Shown here piece by piece: positions 1 to 8,114 of a stretch of 64,000 bases of DNA. The position numbers were made by a program, and so were the translations under genes. Origin of the DNA: Bhargavaea ullalensis (GTDB lineage: Bacteria > Bacillota > Bacilli > Bacillales_A > Planococcaceae); the NCBI RefSeq assembly GCF_040545425.1, contig NZ_JBEPLW010000006.1; one strand, 5' to 3'. Position 1 is the first letter of the stretch; every line of letters starts with the position of its first letter. The notes under the pieces are model-generated. The model worked only from the letters and a program-made list of their open reading frames with translations. It did no database searches and was not told the origin of the DNA.

Positions 1-510
1 AACCATCCTAGACTCGGCAAGCAGCCGTTTGGCGAGCAGGCAAAAGAGCGGAACCGGGAACTCCTCGCAAAAGGCGAAGTGTCGATCGAGTTCGACGTCG
101 GAAACCGGAAAGACAAGTATGACCGGCTCCTGGCCTATGTCTATGTGGACGGGGAAAGTGTGGAGGAAAAACTCCTCGAAGAAGGGCTGGCGCGCGTCGC
201 CTATGTGTATCCGCCGAACACCCGCCACCTCGACCGTTTTGAAAAAGCGGAAAAAAGGGCAAAGGATAAAGGGATCGGCATTTGGTCAATCGAAGATTAT
301 GCTACAGACCGGGGCTTTGACAAAGAAAAGGCCGAAGAAGTTGAAGAAGCGCCTGGCTCCGAGCCGGCTTCCGACAAGAATACGGGCAACCGGTTCGAGA
401 ATTGCACGGAACTGCGGAAAGTGTATCCGGACGGGGTCAAGCGGGGACACCCTGCCTACGAACCAAGAATGGACGGCGACAAAGACGGAGTGGCGTGTGA
501 GCCGGCGTAA
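1..510 (+). CDS. Secreted thermonuclease (SNase) with excalibur domain, 5' truncated by window edge
   Basis: The frame is open from base 1, so the true start lies outside the window. The visible protein is a staphylococcal-nuclease-like domain: the segment QPFGEQAKERNRELL, then a DKYDRLLAYVYVDG block whose Arg matches catalytic Arg87 of S. aureus nuclease, then GLARVAYVYPPNT and the closing KGIGIWS. The first catalytic residues (Arg35, Glu43 region) would lie just left of the window. The C-terminus (about the last 38 residues, NCTELRKVYPDGV to DGDKDGVACEPA) is an excalibur calcium-binding motif with DxDxDG and two Cys. Family members are exported or wall-associated phosphodiesterases that cleave DNA and RNA. 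The stop is 16 nt before hutG; whether the two are cotranscribed cannot be seen. Confidence 0.88.
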   Translation, partial: NHPRLGKQPFGEQAKERNRELLAKGEVSIEFDVGNRKDKYDRLLAYVYVDGESVEEKLLEEGLARVAYVYPPNTRHLDRFEKAEKRAKDKGIGIWSIEDYATDRGFDKEKAEEVEEAPGSEPASDKNTGNRFENCTELRKVYPDGVKRGHPAYEPRMDGDKDGVACEPA

Positions 511-526
511 GGAGGAAGATGAGGAG

Positions 527-1465
527 ATGGACTTAAAAAGCAGATGGAAGGGCCGCGTTGACTCTGCAACGGACCGTGCCTTTTTCAGGTACCACCAGAT
601 TGTGGAGGAAAAGCAGGAAGAGGGGTCGGCGATTTCGCTTGTCGGCTTCTGCTGTGATGAAGGGGTCCGGCGTAATCAGGGCCGCCCCGGCGCTGCGGAA
701 GCGCCGGACGCACTCCGGGATGCGCTCGCCAGCCTGCCGTGGCATGGAGGAGACTGCACGCTCGCCGACTATGGAAACGTGACCTGCGAGGAAGGGATGC
801 TGGAGGAGGCGCAGGATGCCCTGGCGGAACAGGTGGCCGAAGCCTATGCCGCCGGTTCCAAGGCCATCATTCTCGGAGGCGGCCATGAAACCCTTTACGG
901 GCATTACCTCGGCGCCAGGCTCCATCTCGGACCTGAGGCGAAGCTCGGCATCATCAACATCGATGCACACTTCGATCTGCGTCCGTACGACGGCGAAACT
1001 TCCTCGGGTACGATGTTCAGGCAGATTCTCGACGAAGATCAGAAGGCGGGCTATTTTGTTCTGGGCATCCAGCGGTTCGGCAACACTGAATCCCTGTTTG
1101 AGGCAGCCAGCAAATTCGACGTCGAATACATGCCCGAAGAAATCGTCAGGACGTCGGATCCGGCCTCGATTGCCCGGAGGCTGCATTCGTTCATCGACCG
1201 GCATGATGCTGTCATCGTGACGCTTTGCATGGACGTGCTGGACGCGGCCGCCGCACCGGGCGTGAGTGCGCCGACGCCGTTCGGTCTGGATCCCGTTACT
1301 GTGAGGTCGATCATCCGCGCCGCCTGCAGCCGTCCCGATGTCCTCTCCTTTGACATCTCGGAAGTGAACCCGGGACTCGATGAGGGCGGGCGGACCGTCC
1401 GTCTCGGTGCGTCGCTGGCGAATGAAGCGATTCTTGCCATGCTCGGCAAGTCACCCGAGTCCTGA
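527..1465 (+). CDS. hutG: Formimidoylglutamase (arginase/agmatinase superfamily)
   Basis: A 312-residue ureohydrolase. Metal-binding motifs are visible: GGGHE (His120), NIDAHFD (Asp146, His148, Asp150) and CMDVLDAAAAPGVSAP with its two Asp. These fit the dimanganese site of the arginase family, and the GGGHE and NIDAHFDLR variants fit HutG rather than arginase (GGDHS) or agmatinase. HutG hydrolyses N-formimidoyl-L-glutamate to glutamate and formamide, the last step of histidine degradation. The ATG at 527 is chosen for the GGAGGAAGATGAG site just upstream; the same frame is open further left but only as a shadow of the nuclease. No hutH, hutU or hutI is in the window, so the gene stands apart from a full hut operon. 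A strong terminator follows. Confidence 0.87.
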   Translation: MDLKSRWKGRVDSATDRAFFRYHQIVEEKQEEGSAISLVGFCCDEGVRRNQGRPGAAEAPDALRDALASLPWHGGDCTLADYGNVTCEEGMLEEAQDALAEQVAEAYAAGSKAIILGGGHETLYGHYLGARLHLGPEAKLGIINIDAHFDLRPYDGETSSGTMFRQILDEDQKAGYFVLGIQRFGNTESLFEAASKFDVEYMPEEIVRTSDPASIARRLHSFIDRHDAVIVTLCMDVLDAAAAPGVSAPTPFGLDPVTVRSIIRAACSRPDVLSFDISEVNPGLDEGGRTVRLGASLANEAILAMLGKSPES

Positions 1466-1483
1466 TATCCATTTCGACAGAAG

Positions 1484-1529
1484 AAAAGGCTTGTCCGGGA
1501 AGCAGCCGCGCTTCCCGGACAAGCCTTTT
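1484..1529 (+). terminator. Rho-independent terminator of hutG
   Basis: A near-perfect stem (AAAAGGCTTGTCCGGGAAG with its complement, 19 bp) closes an 8-nt loop and ends in a T-run. It sits 18 nt past the hutG stop. The stem is symmetric enough to work for the opposite strand as well. Confidence 0.9.
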
Positions 1530-1560
1530 TCTGCAGTGCAACGGTGAAATCAAACCGTCC

Positions 1561-1860
1561 GCTCTAAGTGCGATTTTCTTGCTCTAAGTGCGAACCGTCC
1601 GCTCTAAGTGCGACTTTCTTACGCTAAGTGCGAACCGGTTGCTCTAAGTGCGAACCGGTTGCTCTAAGTGCGATTTTCTTGCTCTAAGTGCGAACCGGTC
1701 GCTCTAAGTGCGATTTTCTTGCTCTAAGTGCGAACCGTCCGCTCTAAGTGCGACTTTCTTGCTCTAAGTGCGAACCGTCCGCTCTAAGTGCGACTTTCTC
1801 GTTCTAAGCGCGAACCGTCCGCTCAAAGTGCGATTCTCCTGCTCTAAGTGCGAACTTCTC
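1561..1860. repeat. Tandem array of 15 units of exactly 20 bp (array A)
   Basis: Fifteen consecutive 20-bp units share the core GCTCTAAGTGCGA followed by a 7-bp linker. Linkers fall into two classes, T-rich (TTTTCTT, CTTTCTT) and ACCGTCC/ACCGGTT, that largely alternate, giving a 40-bp higher-order period. Units 4, 13, 14 and 15 are the most diverged. The eight bases before the array (AACCGTCC) look like the tail of a further unit. The array fills the gap between the hutG terminator and the convergent bpsB stop. A 20-bp period is not divisible by three, so it does not encode a repeated peptide. Function unknown. Confidence 0.97.
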
Positions 1861-1889
1861 GCGTTAATGGCATAGTTCTTGGTGGAGCA

Positions 1890-2438
1890 TCAACGGCGCC
1901 CGGTGCGGGCGGAGCCGAAGCGATCCGTGTAGTCGGTCGCCTTTCGCAGCGCCCGCTCCTCTGCGGGAATCCGGACGGACAGCATCCATGCATTGAGTGC
2001 CGCGAACAGGATGGCGGTGAAGTAAGCCTGAAACAGGAGCGGCAGGACAAGCAGCTCCGTCGTGACGATCACATAGTTCGGATGGCGGAGCCACTTGTAG
2101 GGTCCGCGCCTGACGACATTGGCACCGGGCAGGATGATGATCTTCGTGTTCCAGAATTCGCCGAGCGATGACAGGCACCAGACCCGAAGCACCTGCATGG
2201 CGAGGAAAATGGCGAGAAGCGGGATCCAAAACGGGGAAAGCGGCCGGTGTGCCAGTAGCACTTCCCCCATCAGGCTGAAGAAAAAGGCGGCATGCATGGC
2301 GACCATATATGGATAATGGGACTTGCCGGCCTCAAACGCACCCTTTGCCAGGAGCCGCTGTTCATTGCGCCTGGCCACGCGGAGTTCGACAAGACGCTGA
2401 ATGATGACGAGGAGGATCACAACCCAGAAAAGTGCCAT
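1890..2438 (-). CDS. bpsB: Isoprenylcysteine carboxyl methyltransferase-family protein, probable alkylpyrone O-methyltransferase BpsB
   Basis: A 182-residue membrane protein with several hydrophobic helices and the ICMT-family C-terminal block RRGPYKWLRHPNYVIV followed by a P-E-E-x-x-L segment, which together form the SAM-binding region. B. subtilis BpsB (YpbQ) has the same partner gene and methylates alkylpyrones and resorcinols made by BpsA. The ATG at 2438 is preferred over the in-frame ATG at 2456 because GGAGGTG lies 9 nt upstream of it. The start follows the bpsA stop by 8 nt, so translation is likely coupled. The gene converges on hutG with repeat array A between them. Confidence 0.82.
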   Translation of the reverse strand: MALFWVVILLVIIQRLVELRVARRNEQRLLAKGAFEAGKSHYPYMVAMHAAFFFSLMGEVLLAHRPLSPFWIPLLAIFLAMQVLRVWCLSSLGEFWNTKIIILPGANVVRRGPYKWLRHPNYVIVTTELLVLPLLFQAYFTAILFAALNAWMLSVRIPAEERALRKATDYTDRFGSARTGRR

Positions 2439-2446
2439 CGGTCCCT

Positions 2447-3526
2447 TCACCTCCATTGAAGCAGCAGGAGTTCTCCGGAAAAACCGGGGCCGAGCGCCGC
2501 CATCAAGCCTGATTCGCCCGCAGCCGGCTGCCTGAGCATGAATTGTTCAAGCACGAACAGCACGGTCGGGGAAGACATGTTGCCGTATTGCCTTAGAATC
2601 TCGCGAGACACATCGGTCATTCCCCGGTCGAATCCGAGCGCCTCCTCATAGGCCGTCAGCACTTTTTTTCCGCCCGGATGCGCGACGAAATGGCGGATGT
2701 CCCGGGGGGAGATTCCATTCGTTTCGAGAAACTCATGGACGAACGGGCCGAGCCACTCCGAAATGATCGCCGGAATGCTCTTGGAAAAGATGACGTGGAG
2801 TCCGGTGTCGTCGACATCCCAGCCCATGACGTCCTCAGAATCCGGCATGAGTTTTGAAACGGTGGAGCGGACATTCGGCAGCGTGGATGCAGAAGGGATG
2901 TCCGCACCGTCGCCCGTTACGAGCGCGCAGGCGACGCCGTCAGCGAACAGCGAGGCACCGACCAGGTTGCTCTTCGTATAATCCTCGCTCTGGAACGTCA
3001 GCGAACAGAGCTCGACGCAGAGAACGAGCACTTTGTGGCCGGGATGCGCCAGGCAATAGTCATGTGCCCGGCTGATGCCCGAAGCACCGCCTGCGCAGCC
3101 GAGCCCCCAGATCGGAATCCGTTTGACGTCGTCCCGGAAAGGCAGCTTGTTCATGATCCGTGCCTCGATGCTCGGCGTGGCGATGCCGCTGCTTGAAACG
3201 TAGAAAATCGCGTCGATCTCCCGGAAGTCCACTTCGCGGCCGAGAAAGCGGTCGTTTTTCAGGCAGCCGGAAATCGCCTCTGCGCCGAGGCGGACGGCGT
3301 GTTCGATATATAGGTCATTTCGGACGCCGAACGGGTGATTCTCTTCGTACCACTCAAGCGGCATGGCCACATGGCGGGTTTCGATGTCGCCGTTGTCAAA
3401 CACTCGGAGCAACCGCTCAATATCTTTGAACTTTTCCTTGAACAGCCTTCGGGTGAGCCCCGCGGCATCGTCCTGCCGGATTTCGTGTTCCGGCACGGTT
3501 GTGTATATCGATTGGATGACGGGCAT
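2447..3526 (-). CDS. bpsA: Type III polyketide synthase (chalcone synthase family)
   Basis: A 359-residue thiolase-fold enzyme. The type III PKS catalytic triad can be read: Cys144 in GLGCAGGASG, His283 in FVAHPGGKK and Asn316 in YGNMSSPTV. BpsA/BcsA enzymes extend long fatty acyl-CoA starters with malonyl-CoA to give triketide and tetraketide alkylpyrones; the next gene encodes the matching methyltransferase. The ATG at 3526 is chosen for the AAGGAGGAACC site just upstream; the frame extends 25 codons further without support. It probably forms a two-gene operon with bpsB. The products would be membrane-associated polyketide lipids (inferred from B. subtilis). Confidence 0.9.
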   Translation of the reverse strand: MPVIQSIYTTVPEHEIRQDDAAGLTRRLFKEKFKDIERLLRVFDNGDIETRHVAMPLEWYEENHPFGVRNDLYIEHAVRLGAEAISGCLKNDRFLGREVDFREIDAIFYVSSSGIATPSIEARIMNKLPFRDDVKRIPIWGLGCAGGASGISRAHDYCLAHPGHKVLVLCVELCSLTFQSEDYTKSNLVGASLFADGVACALVTGDGADIPSASTLPNVRSTVSKLMPDSEDVMGWDVDDTGLHVIFSKSIPAIISEWLGPFVHEFLETNGISPRDIRHFVAHPGGKKVLTAYEEALGFDRGMTDVSREILRQYGNMSSPTVLFVLEQFMLRQPAAGESGLMAALGPGFSGELLLLQWR

Positions 3527-3621
3527 TTCGGTTCCTCCTTCGGTTTCTGGTCCTTTCTTACTGAATACCCCTGCAGGGACAGGATATGCCGACCGCCCCA
3601 AAGTTAGAAAGACCCGGTTCT

Positions 3622-4209
3622 TTAAGCGATGACCGCCGGTTCGCCGAATTCCTTTTTCTTTTCAAAGACGATCAGGAAAGGCGGGTGTCCATGCTGGTTG
3701 AGGAGCTCATACCTGGCGACATGGACTTCGCTTTCATGGAGGCTGCCGGCGTATTTGAGCAGAGCATCACGCTCTTCGGCCCCGCCCTCGTGGCCGTCAT
3801 ACACGCACACGGTGATCAGTCCTTGTTTCTTGAGGAGTCCGAGGATCGAGTGGATCGCCCGGACGGTCGTCTCCGGCCGCGTAATGACAGTCCGGTCTCC
3901 GGTGTTTGGCAGGAAACCAAGATTGAACATGGCGCCGCCGACCGGCCGATCCGCATATTTGGCCGCTTCCGAGTGACTGTCGAGAATGAGCTCCACGCGT
4001 GCGGACATCCCGCCGAGCCTCGCAGCCGTCGAATCGAGGGCTTCCTGCTGGATGTCGAATGCCAAAACCGTTCCTGCTTCTCCGACAAGTTGGGCCAGAA
4101 ACAGGGTGTCGTGGCCGTTTCCCGCGGTTCCGTCGATGACCGTTTCTCCCGGCTTTACCGTCTTTTCCATCCAGCGCCTCGCCTGTGCGAGCGATCTTCC
4201 AAGTTCCAT
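3622..4209 (-). CDS. mnmM: tRNA 5-aminomethyl-2-thiouridine methyltransferase MnmM (YtqB)
   Basis: A 195-residue class I SAM methyltransferase, close to the 194 residues of B. subtilis YtqB. It shows the SAM-binding DGTAGNGHDTLFLA motif, the acidic motif II in VLAFDIQQEAL, and MFNLGFLPNTGD, the family's variant of the NPPY-type motif. YtqB/MnmM makes the final 5-methylaminomethyl group on the wobble uridine of some tRNAs in Gram-positive bacteria lacking the MnmC methyl domain. The ATG at 4209 follows an AGGAG site; a 44-codon upstream extension in the frame is not supported. It is followed at 95 nt by bpsA on the same strand. Confidence 0.85.
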   Translation of the reverse strand: MELGRSLAQARRWMEKTVKPGETVIDGTAGNGHDTLFLAQLVGEAGTVLAFDIQQEALDSTAARLGGMSARVELILDSHSEAAKYADRPVGGAMFNLGFLPNTGDRTVITRPETTVRAIHSILGLLKKQGLITVCVYDGHEGGAEERDALLKYAGSLHESEVHVARYELLNQHGHPPFLIVFEKKKEFGEPAVIA

Positions 4210-4377
4210 TAAAAGCCACTCCTCTTGCTTTGAAATCAGTTCCCATGTTACCATCCGGCACGGCCGGGCACCATCCGCCGGCGATTGCAATGTTCGGACA
4301 ATGGCCGGCCATATTGAAATGCGTTCTTTCGGGGAATACAATCATGGAAGTGATTTTAAATCAGGGAGGTGACGGCC

Positions 4378-5565
4378 GTGCCGAAAAGTGTGTGGCTTCT
4401 GGTCATCGGAATGTTCGTCAACACGGTCGGAAACTCGTTCATCTGGCCTCTGAACACCATTTACATGCATGATCATCTCGACAAATCGCTGTCTGTCGCG
4501 GGGCTGGTCCTCATGGCCAACTCGGCAGCCGGGATTGTCGGCAATATGCTCGGCGGGTTCCTGTTCGACCGGATCGGCGGTTACCGTTCGGTCATCACGG
4601 GAATCGTGCTGTCGCTCATTGCGTTGGTCGGACTCGTATTTTGGCACGGCTGGCCACAGTACGTCTGGCTGCTGGCATTTCTCGGCTTCGGCGGGGGGAT
4701 CGTCTTTCCGAGCATGTATGCGATGGTCGGGACCCTTTGGCCGGAGGGCGGCCGGAAGGCGTTCAACGCCATCTATCTGGCAAACAATGCGGGTGTCGCC
4801 ATCGGGCCGGCCCTCGCGGGGATCGTGGCCTCATACAAAATCGATTACATTTTTCATGCGAACACAATCATGTATGTCCTCTTCCTGCTGATCGCGGTCT
4901 TCTTCTACCGGGGCTTCAAGATCGACCCGGCGACGCACACTTCGGTCATCAAGGAACAGAAGACCATCCGGCAGAAAGCGCCTCTTTATTCGCTGGTCAT
5001 CGTGCTGAGCGGATTTTTCCTGACATGGCTCGTTTATTCGCAATGGACGACGACCATCTCGACGCACGCCATCGACCTTGGCGTGTCGCTCGCTCAGTAC
5101 AGCCTGCTCTGGACGATCAACGGCGCGCTCATCGTGCTCGGCCAGCCGCTGATCAAGCCGATCATCAAGCGCATCGAAGACAAGCTGAAGATCCAGATGC
5201 TGATCGGAATCGTCATTTTCATCGTTTCGTTCGTCGTCGTCGGCTTTGCGGAGTCATTCGCGATGTTCGCCACGTCGATGGTCATCCTGACATTCGGTGA
5301 GATGTTCGTCTGGCCGGTGATCCCGACGATCGCCAACAACCTCGCCCCGAAAGGACGGGAAGGGTTTTACCAGGGGATCGTCAACAGCGTCTCGACTGCG
5401 GGCCGGATGGTCGGTCCGGTGCTCGGCGGCGTGCTCGTCGACCTGTACGGAACGCACATGATGCTGACCATCCTGACGGCCGTCATGAGCCTGGCCATCC
5501 TGACCAGCCTCCTGTACGACCTGCCGATCAAGCGGCAGGCAGCCCGGGAGTCCGCTTCACAGTAA
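4378..5565 (+). CDS. MFS transporter (YttB-like drug/metabolite efflux family)
   Basis: A 395-residue integral membrane protein with about 12 hydrophobic helices and the MFS motif A in the loop after helix 2 (GGFLFDRIGGYRS). The second half opens with a basic cytoplasmic stretch (about residues 185-205) typical of the central loop. The GTG at 4378 is chosen because GGGAGGTGA lies 5 nt before it; the upstream GTG at 4369 overlaps that site. The substrate cannot be read from sequence. In B. subtilis a related MFS gene, yttB, lies beside leuS, so this may be its counterpart moved 7 kb away, which is uncertain. A terminator follows directly. Confidence 0.8.
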   Translation: MPKSVWLLVIGMFVNTVGNSFIWPLNTIYMHDHLDKSLSVAGLVLMANSAAGIVGNMLGGFLFDRIGGYRSVITGIVLSLIALVGLVFWHGWPQYVWLLAFLGFGGGIVFPSMYAMVGTLWPEGGRKAFNAIYLANNAGVAIGPALAGIVASYKIDYIFHANTIMYVLFLLIAVFFYRGFKIDPATHTSVIKEQKTIRQKAPLYSLVIVLSGFFLTWLVYSQWTTTISTHAIDLGVSLAQYSLLWTINGALIVLGQPLIKPIIKRIEDKLKIQMLIGIVIFIVSFVVVGFAESFAMFATSMVILTFGEMFVWPVIPTIANNLAPKGREGFYQGIVNSVSTAGRMVGPVLGGVLVDLYGTHMMLTILTAVMSLAILTSLLYDLPIKRQAARESASQ

Positions 5566-5570
5566 TCAGA

Positions 5571-5607
5571 ATGAGAGTCTCCGCTGTTGCTGCGGGGGCT
5601 CTCTTTT
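5571..5607 (+). terminator. Terminator after the MFS gene
   Basis: A GAGAGTCTCCGC stem pairs imperfectly with GCGGGGGCTCTC and runs into CTTTTT, right after the stop codon. Confidence 0.75.
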
Positions 5608-5720
5608 TGGTTTTGCGGGTGACTCTTTCTGGCCCGGAGCCGCGAGACCGTTGCAAGCGGCGGATTCTTCTGATTTAATTAAATGTAGGCGTTTGCACAA
5701 TAGAAACGGAGGGGGATTCC

Positions 5721-6407
5721 ATGAAACCAATATATGATGCGGCCGCCGAGGCAGTGGCGGACATCCGCGACGGAGCGACCATCATGGTCGGCGGGTTCGG
5801 GCTCGTCGGCATTCCGGAACAGCTGATCCTTGCGCTTGTCGACAGCGGCGTCAAGGACTTGACCGTCATCTCGAACAACTGCGGGGTGGACGACTGGGGC
5901 CTCGGCCTGCTCCTGAACAACAAGCAGATCAAAAAGATGATCGGCTCTTATGTAGGGGAGAACAAGGAATTCGAGCGTCAGGTCCTTTCGGGAGAAATTG
6001 AAGTCGAACTGACGCCGCAGGGCACGCTCGCCGAGAAGATCCGTGCAGGCGGTGCCGGCATTCCGGCTTTCTTCACTCCTGCCGGCGTCGGAACACCGGT
6101 GGCGGAAGGAAAGGAAATCCGCTCGTTCAACGGCAAGGAATATGTGCTGGAAGAAGCGCTGACGGCGGACTTCTCACTCGTCCGTGCGGCGAAGGCGGAC
6201 AAGCTCGGCAACCTCATCTACAACAAGACCGCACAGAACTTCAATCCGATGATGGCGGCGGCCGGCAAAGTGACGATTGCAGAAGCGGAAGAGATCGTGG
6301 AAACCGGTGATCTTGATCCGGCATGCATCCACACGCCGAGCATTTACGTGCAGCGGCTCATCCAGGCAAAGCAGGAAAAGCGGATCGAGCGGCTCACGAC
6401 CCGGTGA
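5721..6407 (+). CDS. scoA: 3-oxoacid CoA-transferase subunit A
   Basis: A 228-residue alpha subunit of a family I CoA-transferase. The N-terminal glycine-rich CoA-binding region reads GATIMVGGFGLVGIPEQLI and is followed by LTVISNNCG and the conserved segment around GGAGIPAFFTPAGVGT. With the B subunit encoded 26 nt downstream it moves CoA from succinyl-CoA to acetoacetate or a similar 3-oxoacid, in ketone body or branched-acid use. The start ATG has CGGAGGGGG upstream. It opens a two-gene operon ended by a terminator. The exact acyl substrate is not decided by sequence. Confidence 0.9.
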   Translation: MKPIYDAAAEAVADIRDGATIMVGGFGLVGIPEQLILALVDSGVKDLTVISNNCGVDDWGLGLLLNNKQIKKMIGSYVGENKEFERQVLSGEIEVELTPQGTLAEKIRAGGAGIPAFFTPAGVGTPVAEGKEIRSFNGKEYVLEEALTADFSLVRAAKADKLGNLIYNKTAQNFNPMMAAAGKVTIAEAEEIVETGDLDPACIHTPSIYVQRLIQAKQEKRIERLTTR

Positions 6408-6433
6408 AGATCGACGAAAGGAGAGAGTGGACG

Positions 6434-7090
6434 ATGGACAAAGCACAAGTAAGGGAACGGATTGCCCGGCGTGCCGAGCAGGAAATCCATGACGGGGACT
6501 ATGTGAACCTCGGGATCGGCATGCCGACGCTCGTGGCCAATTATATTTCGGATGACAAAACCGTAATCCTGCAGTCGGAGAACGGCCTGCTTGGAATCGG
6601 GCCTTATCCGGCGAAAGACGAAGTCGACCCGGATCTGATCAACGCGGGCAAGGAAACCGTGACGGCGATCAAGGGAGCTGCCTATTTCAACAACGCGGAG
6701 TCATTTGCGATGATCCGAGGGGGGCACATCGACGTCGCCATACTCGGCGGCATGGAAGTGTCTGAAACCGGAGATCTTGCGAACTGGATGATCCCGGGCA
6801 AGATGATCAAAGGAATGGGCGGCGCCATGGATCTGGTCCACGGTGCAAAGAAAATCATCGTCATCATGGACCACACGGCCAAGGACGGCTCGCCGAAAAT
6901 CCGGAAAGCGTGCTCGCTTCCGCTGACCGGCAAGGGTGTAGTCGACATGATCATCACCGAGCGGGCGATGATCGAAGTCACGCCGGACGGACTCAAGCTG
7001 AAGGAAGTGTTCGAAGGCTTCAACGTGGATGATGTCGTGAATGCCACCGAAGCGGAACTGGATACAAGCGACGTAAAAGAGAATGCGTGA
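6434..7090 (+). CDS. scoB: 3-oxoacid CoA-transferase subunit B
   Basis: A 218-residue beta subunit. The catalytic glutamate that forms the enzyme-CoA thioester is visible in QSENGLLGIGPYP, after the N-terminal YVNLGIGMPTLVANY; the later GGHIDVAILGGMEV segment is also typical. The length agrees with ScoB proteins (about 216). The ATG at 6434 has AAAGGAGAGAG upstream; a frame extension overlapping scoA is not used. It functions as a heterodimer or heterotetramer with ScoA in the cytoplasm. A terminator lies 9 nt after the stop, separating it from the moxR-type operon. Confidence 0.9.
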   Translation: MDKAQVRERIARRAEQEIHDGDYVNLGIGMPTLVANYISDDKTVILQSENGLLGIGPYPAKDEVDPDLINAGKETVTAIKGAAYFNNAESFAMIRGGHIDVAILGGMEVSETGDLANWMIPGKMIKGMGGAMDLVHGAKKIIVIMDHTAKDGSPKIRKACSLPLTGKGVVDMIITERAMIEVTPDGLKLKEVFEGFNVDDVVNATEAELDTSDVKENA

Positions 7091-7098
7091 TTCAAACG

Positions 7099-7129
7099 GG
7101 CCGGAAAAGGGGACTTTTCCGGCTTTTTT
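7099..7129 (+). terminator. Terminator of scoAB
   Basis: GCCGGAAAAG pairs with CTTTTCCGGC across a 4-nt loop and is followed by TTTTTT. Confidence 0.88.
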
Positions 7130-7166
7130 GACGAATCCGGATGAATCAGAAAGGGGAGTGGAGGGG

Positions 7167-8114
7167 ATGGCCGGGCACAAGTTGCTGGAAAAAATGCAGT
7201 CAGCGGTCGGACAGGTGCTGTTTGAAAAAGAGGAAGTGACCGAGCTTATGCTGACGGCGCTCATTGCGGGCGGCCATGTGCTTCTGGAAGACGTGCCGGG
7301 AACGGGGAAAACCGTGCTGGCCAAGACGATGGCCTCTGTCATCGATGCTTCCTTCAGCCGGATTCAGTTTACGCCCGACGTGCTGCCGGGCGACGTGACG
7401 GGCATTCGGTTCTTCAACATGAAGACGCAGGAATTCGAATTCAGGAAAGGGCCCGTCATGACAAACATCCTGCTCGCGGATGAAATCAACCGGGCCACGC
7501 CGCGTACACAGTCCAGTTTGCTGGAGGCGATGGAGGAACACCAGGCGACAGTCGACGGGGAAACGCACCCGCTGCCCGAACCGTTTTTCGTCATCGCGAC
7601 ACAAAACCCGATCGAGTCGGCCCAGGGAACGTTCGATCTTCCTGAGGCTCAGATGGACCGGTTCCTCATGAAGATCCAGCCGGGGTATCCGTCTGAAGGG
7701 GGAGAGCGGGCGATGCTCCGCTCATACATGCATGGACGGCCAGAAACGTCCGCCCCGTCCGCCGGCCTGGACGACATCCGGTCCATCCGCAAAGAAGCGC
7801 TGAAGGTCCGTGTGAATGAGGCGGTCGAGGAATACCTGATCCATCTGGTGAGGGAAACGAGGGACCATCCGGACGTCGAGACGGGGGCGAGCCCCCGCGG
7901 AACCATCGCCCTCATGCGGGCCGCACAAAGCAGGGCCCTTCTCCGGGGCAGGGACTTTGCCGTGCCCGAAGATGTCCGGGACCTGGCTGTGCCGGTTCTT
8001 GTCCACCGCCTTTCGCTGACGGTGGAGGCCTCGATGAGAAAAGCACCCGAAGAAGTGCTGGCATCGATTTTGGACAGAATTCCCGTCCCTGTAGAGGATG
8101 TCGGAGGACGTTGA
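7167..8114 (+). CDS. MoxR-family AAA+ ATPase
   Basis: A 315-residue MoxR ATPase. Walker A is EDVPGTGKTVLAKT (near residue 45), Walker B is ILLADEINRA and sensor 1 is FFVIATQNPIE; a helical lid domain with SPRGTIALMRAAQS follows. MoxR proteins act as chaperone-like ATPases that help fold or activate partner proteins, usually encoded next door with a DUF58 protein. The ATG at 7167 follows AGTGGAGGGG. The stop overlaps the TTG start of the DUF58 gene by 4 nt, so the two are translationally coupled. First gene of a three-gene operon (MoxR, DUF58, DUF4129-like). Confidence 0.9.
   Translation: MAGHKLLEKMQSAVGQVLFEKEEVTELMLTALIAGGHVLLEDVPGTGKTVLAKTMASVIDASFSRIQFTPDVLPGDVTGIRFFNMKTQEFEFRKGPVMTNILLADEINRATPRTQSSLLEAMEEHQATVDGETHPLPEPFFVIATQNPIESAQGTFDLPEAQMDRFLMKIQPGYPSEGGERAMLRSYMHGRPETSAPSAGLDDIRSIRKEALKVRVNEAVEEYLIHLVRETRDHPDVETGASPRGTIALMRAAQSRALLRGRDFAVPEDVRDLAVPVLVHRLSLTVEASMRKAPEEVLASILDRIPVPVEDVGGR

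Noticed and set aside
29..526. N-terminal extension of HutG over the nuclease gene
   Set aside because: It is read in another frame of the nuclease and ends at a clear ribosome site before the HutG start.
1561..1860. CRISPR array
   Set aside because: Units are 20 bp with only 7-bp linkers that fall into two recurring classes; no unique spacers of 25-40 bp and no cas genes nearby.
5566..5720. Sigma-L (-24/-12) promoter before scoA
   Set aside because: A GG...GC-like pattern (TAGGCGTTTGCA) exists but the spacing is too short for the -24/-12 consensus.
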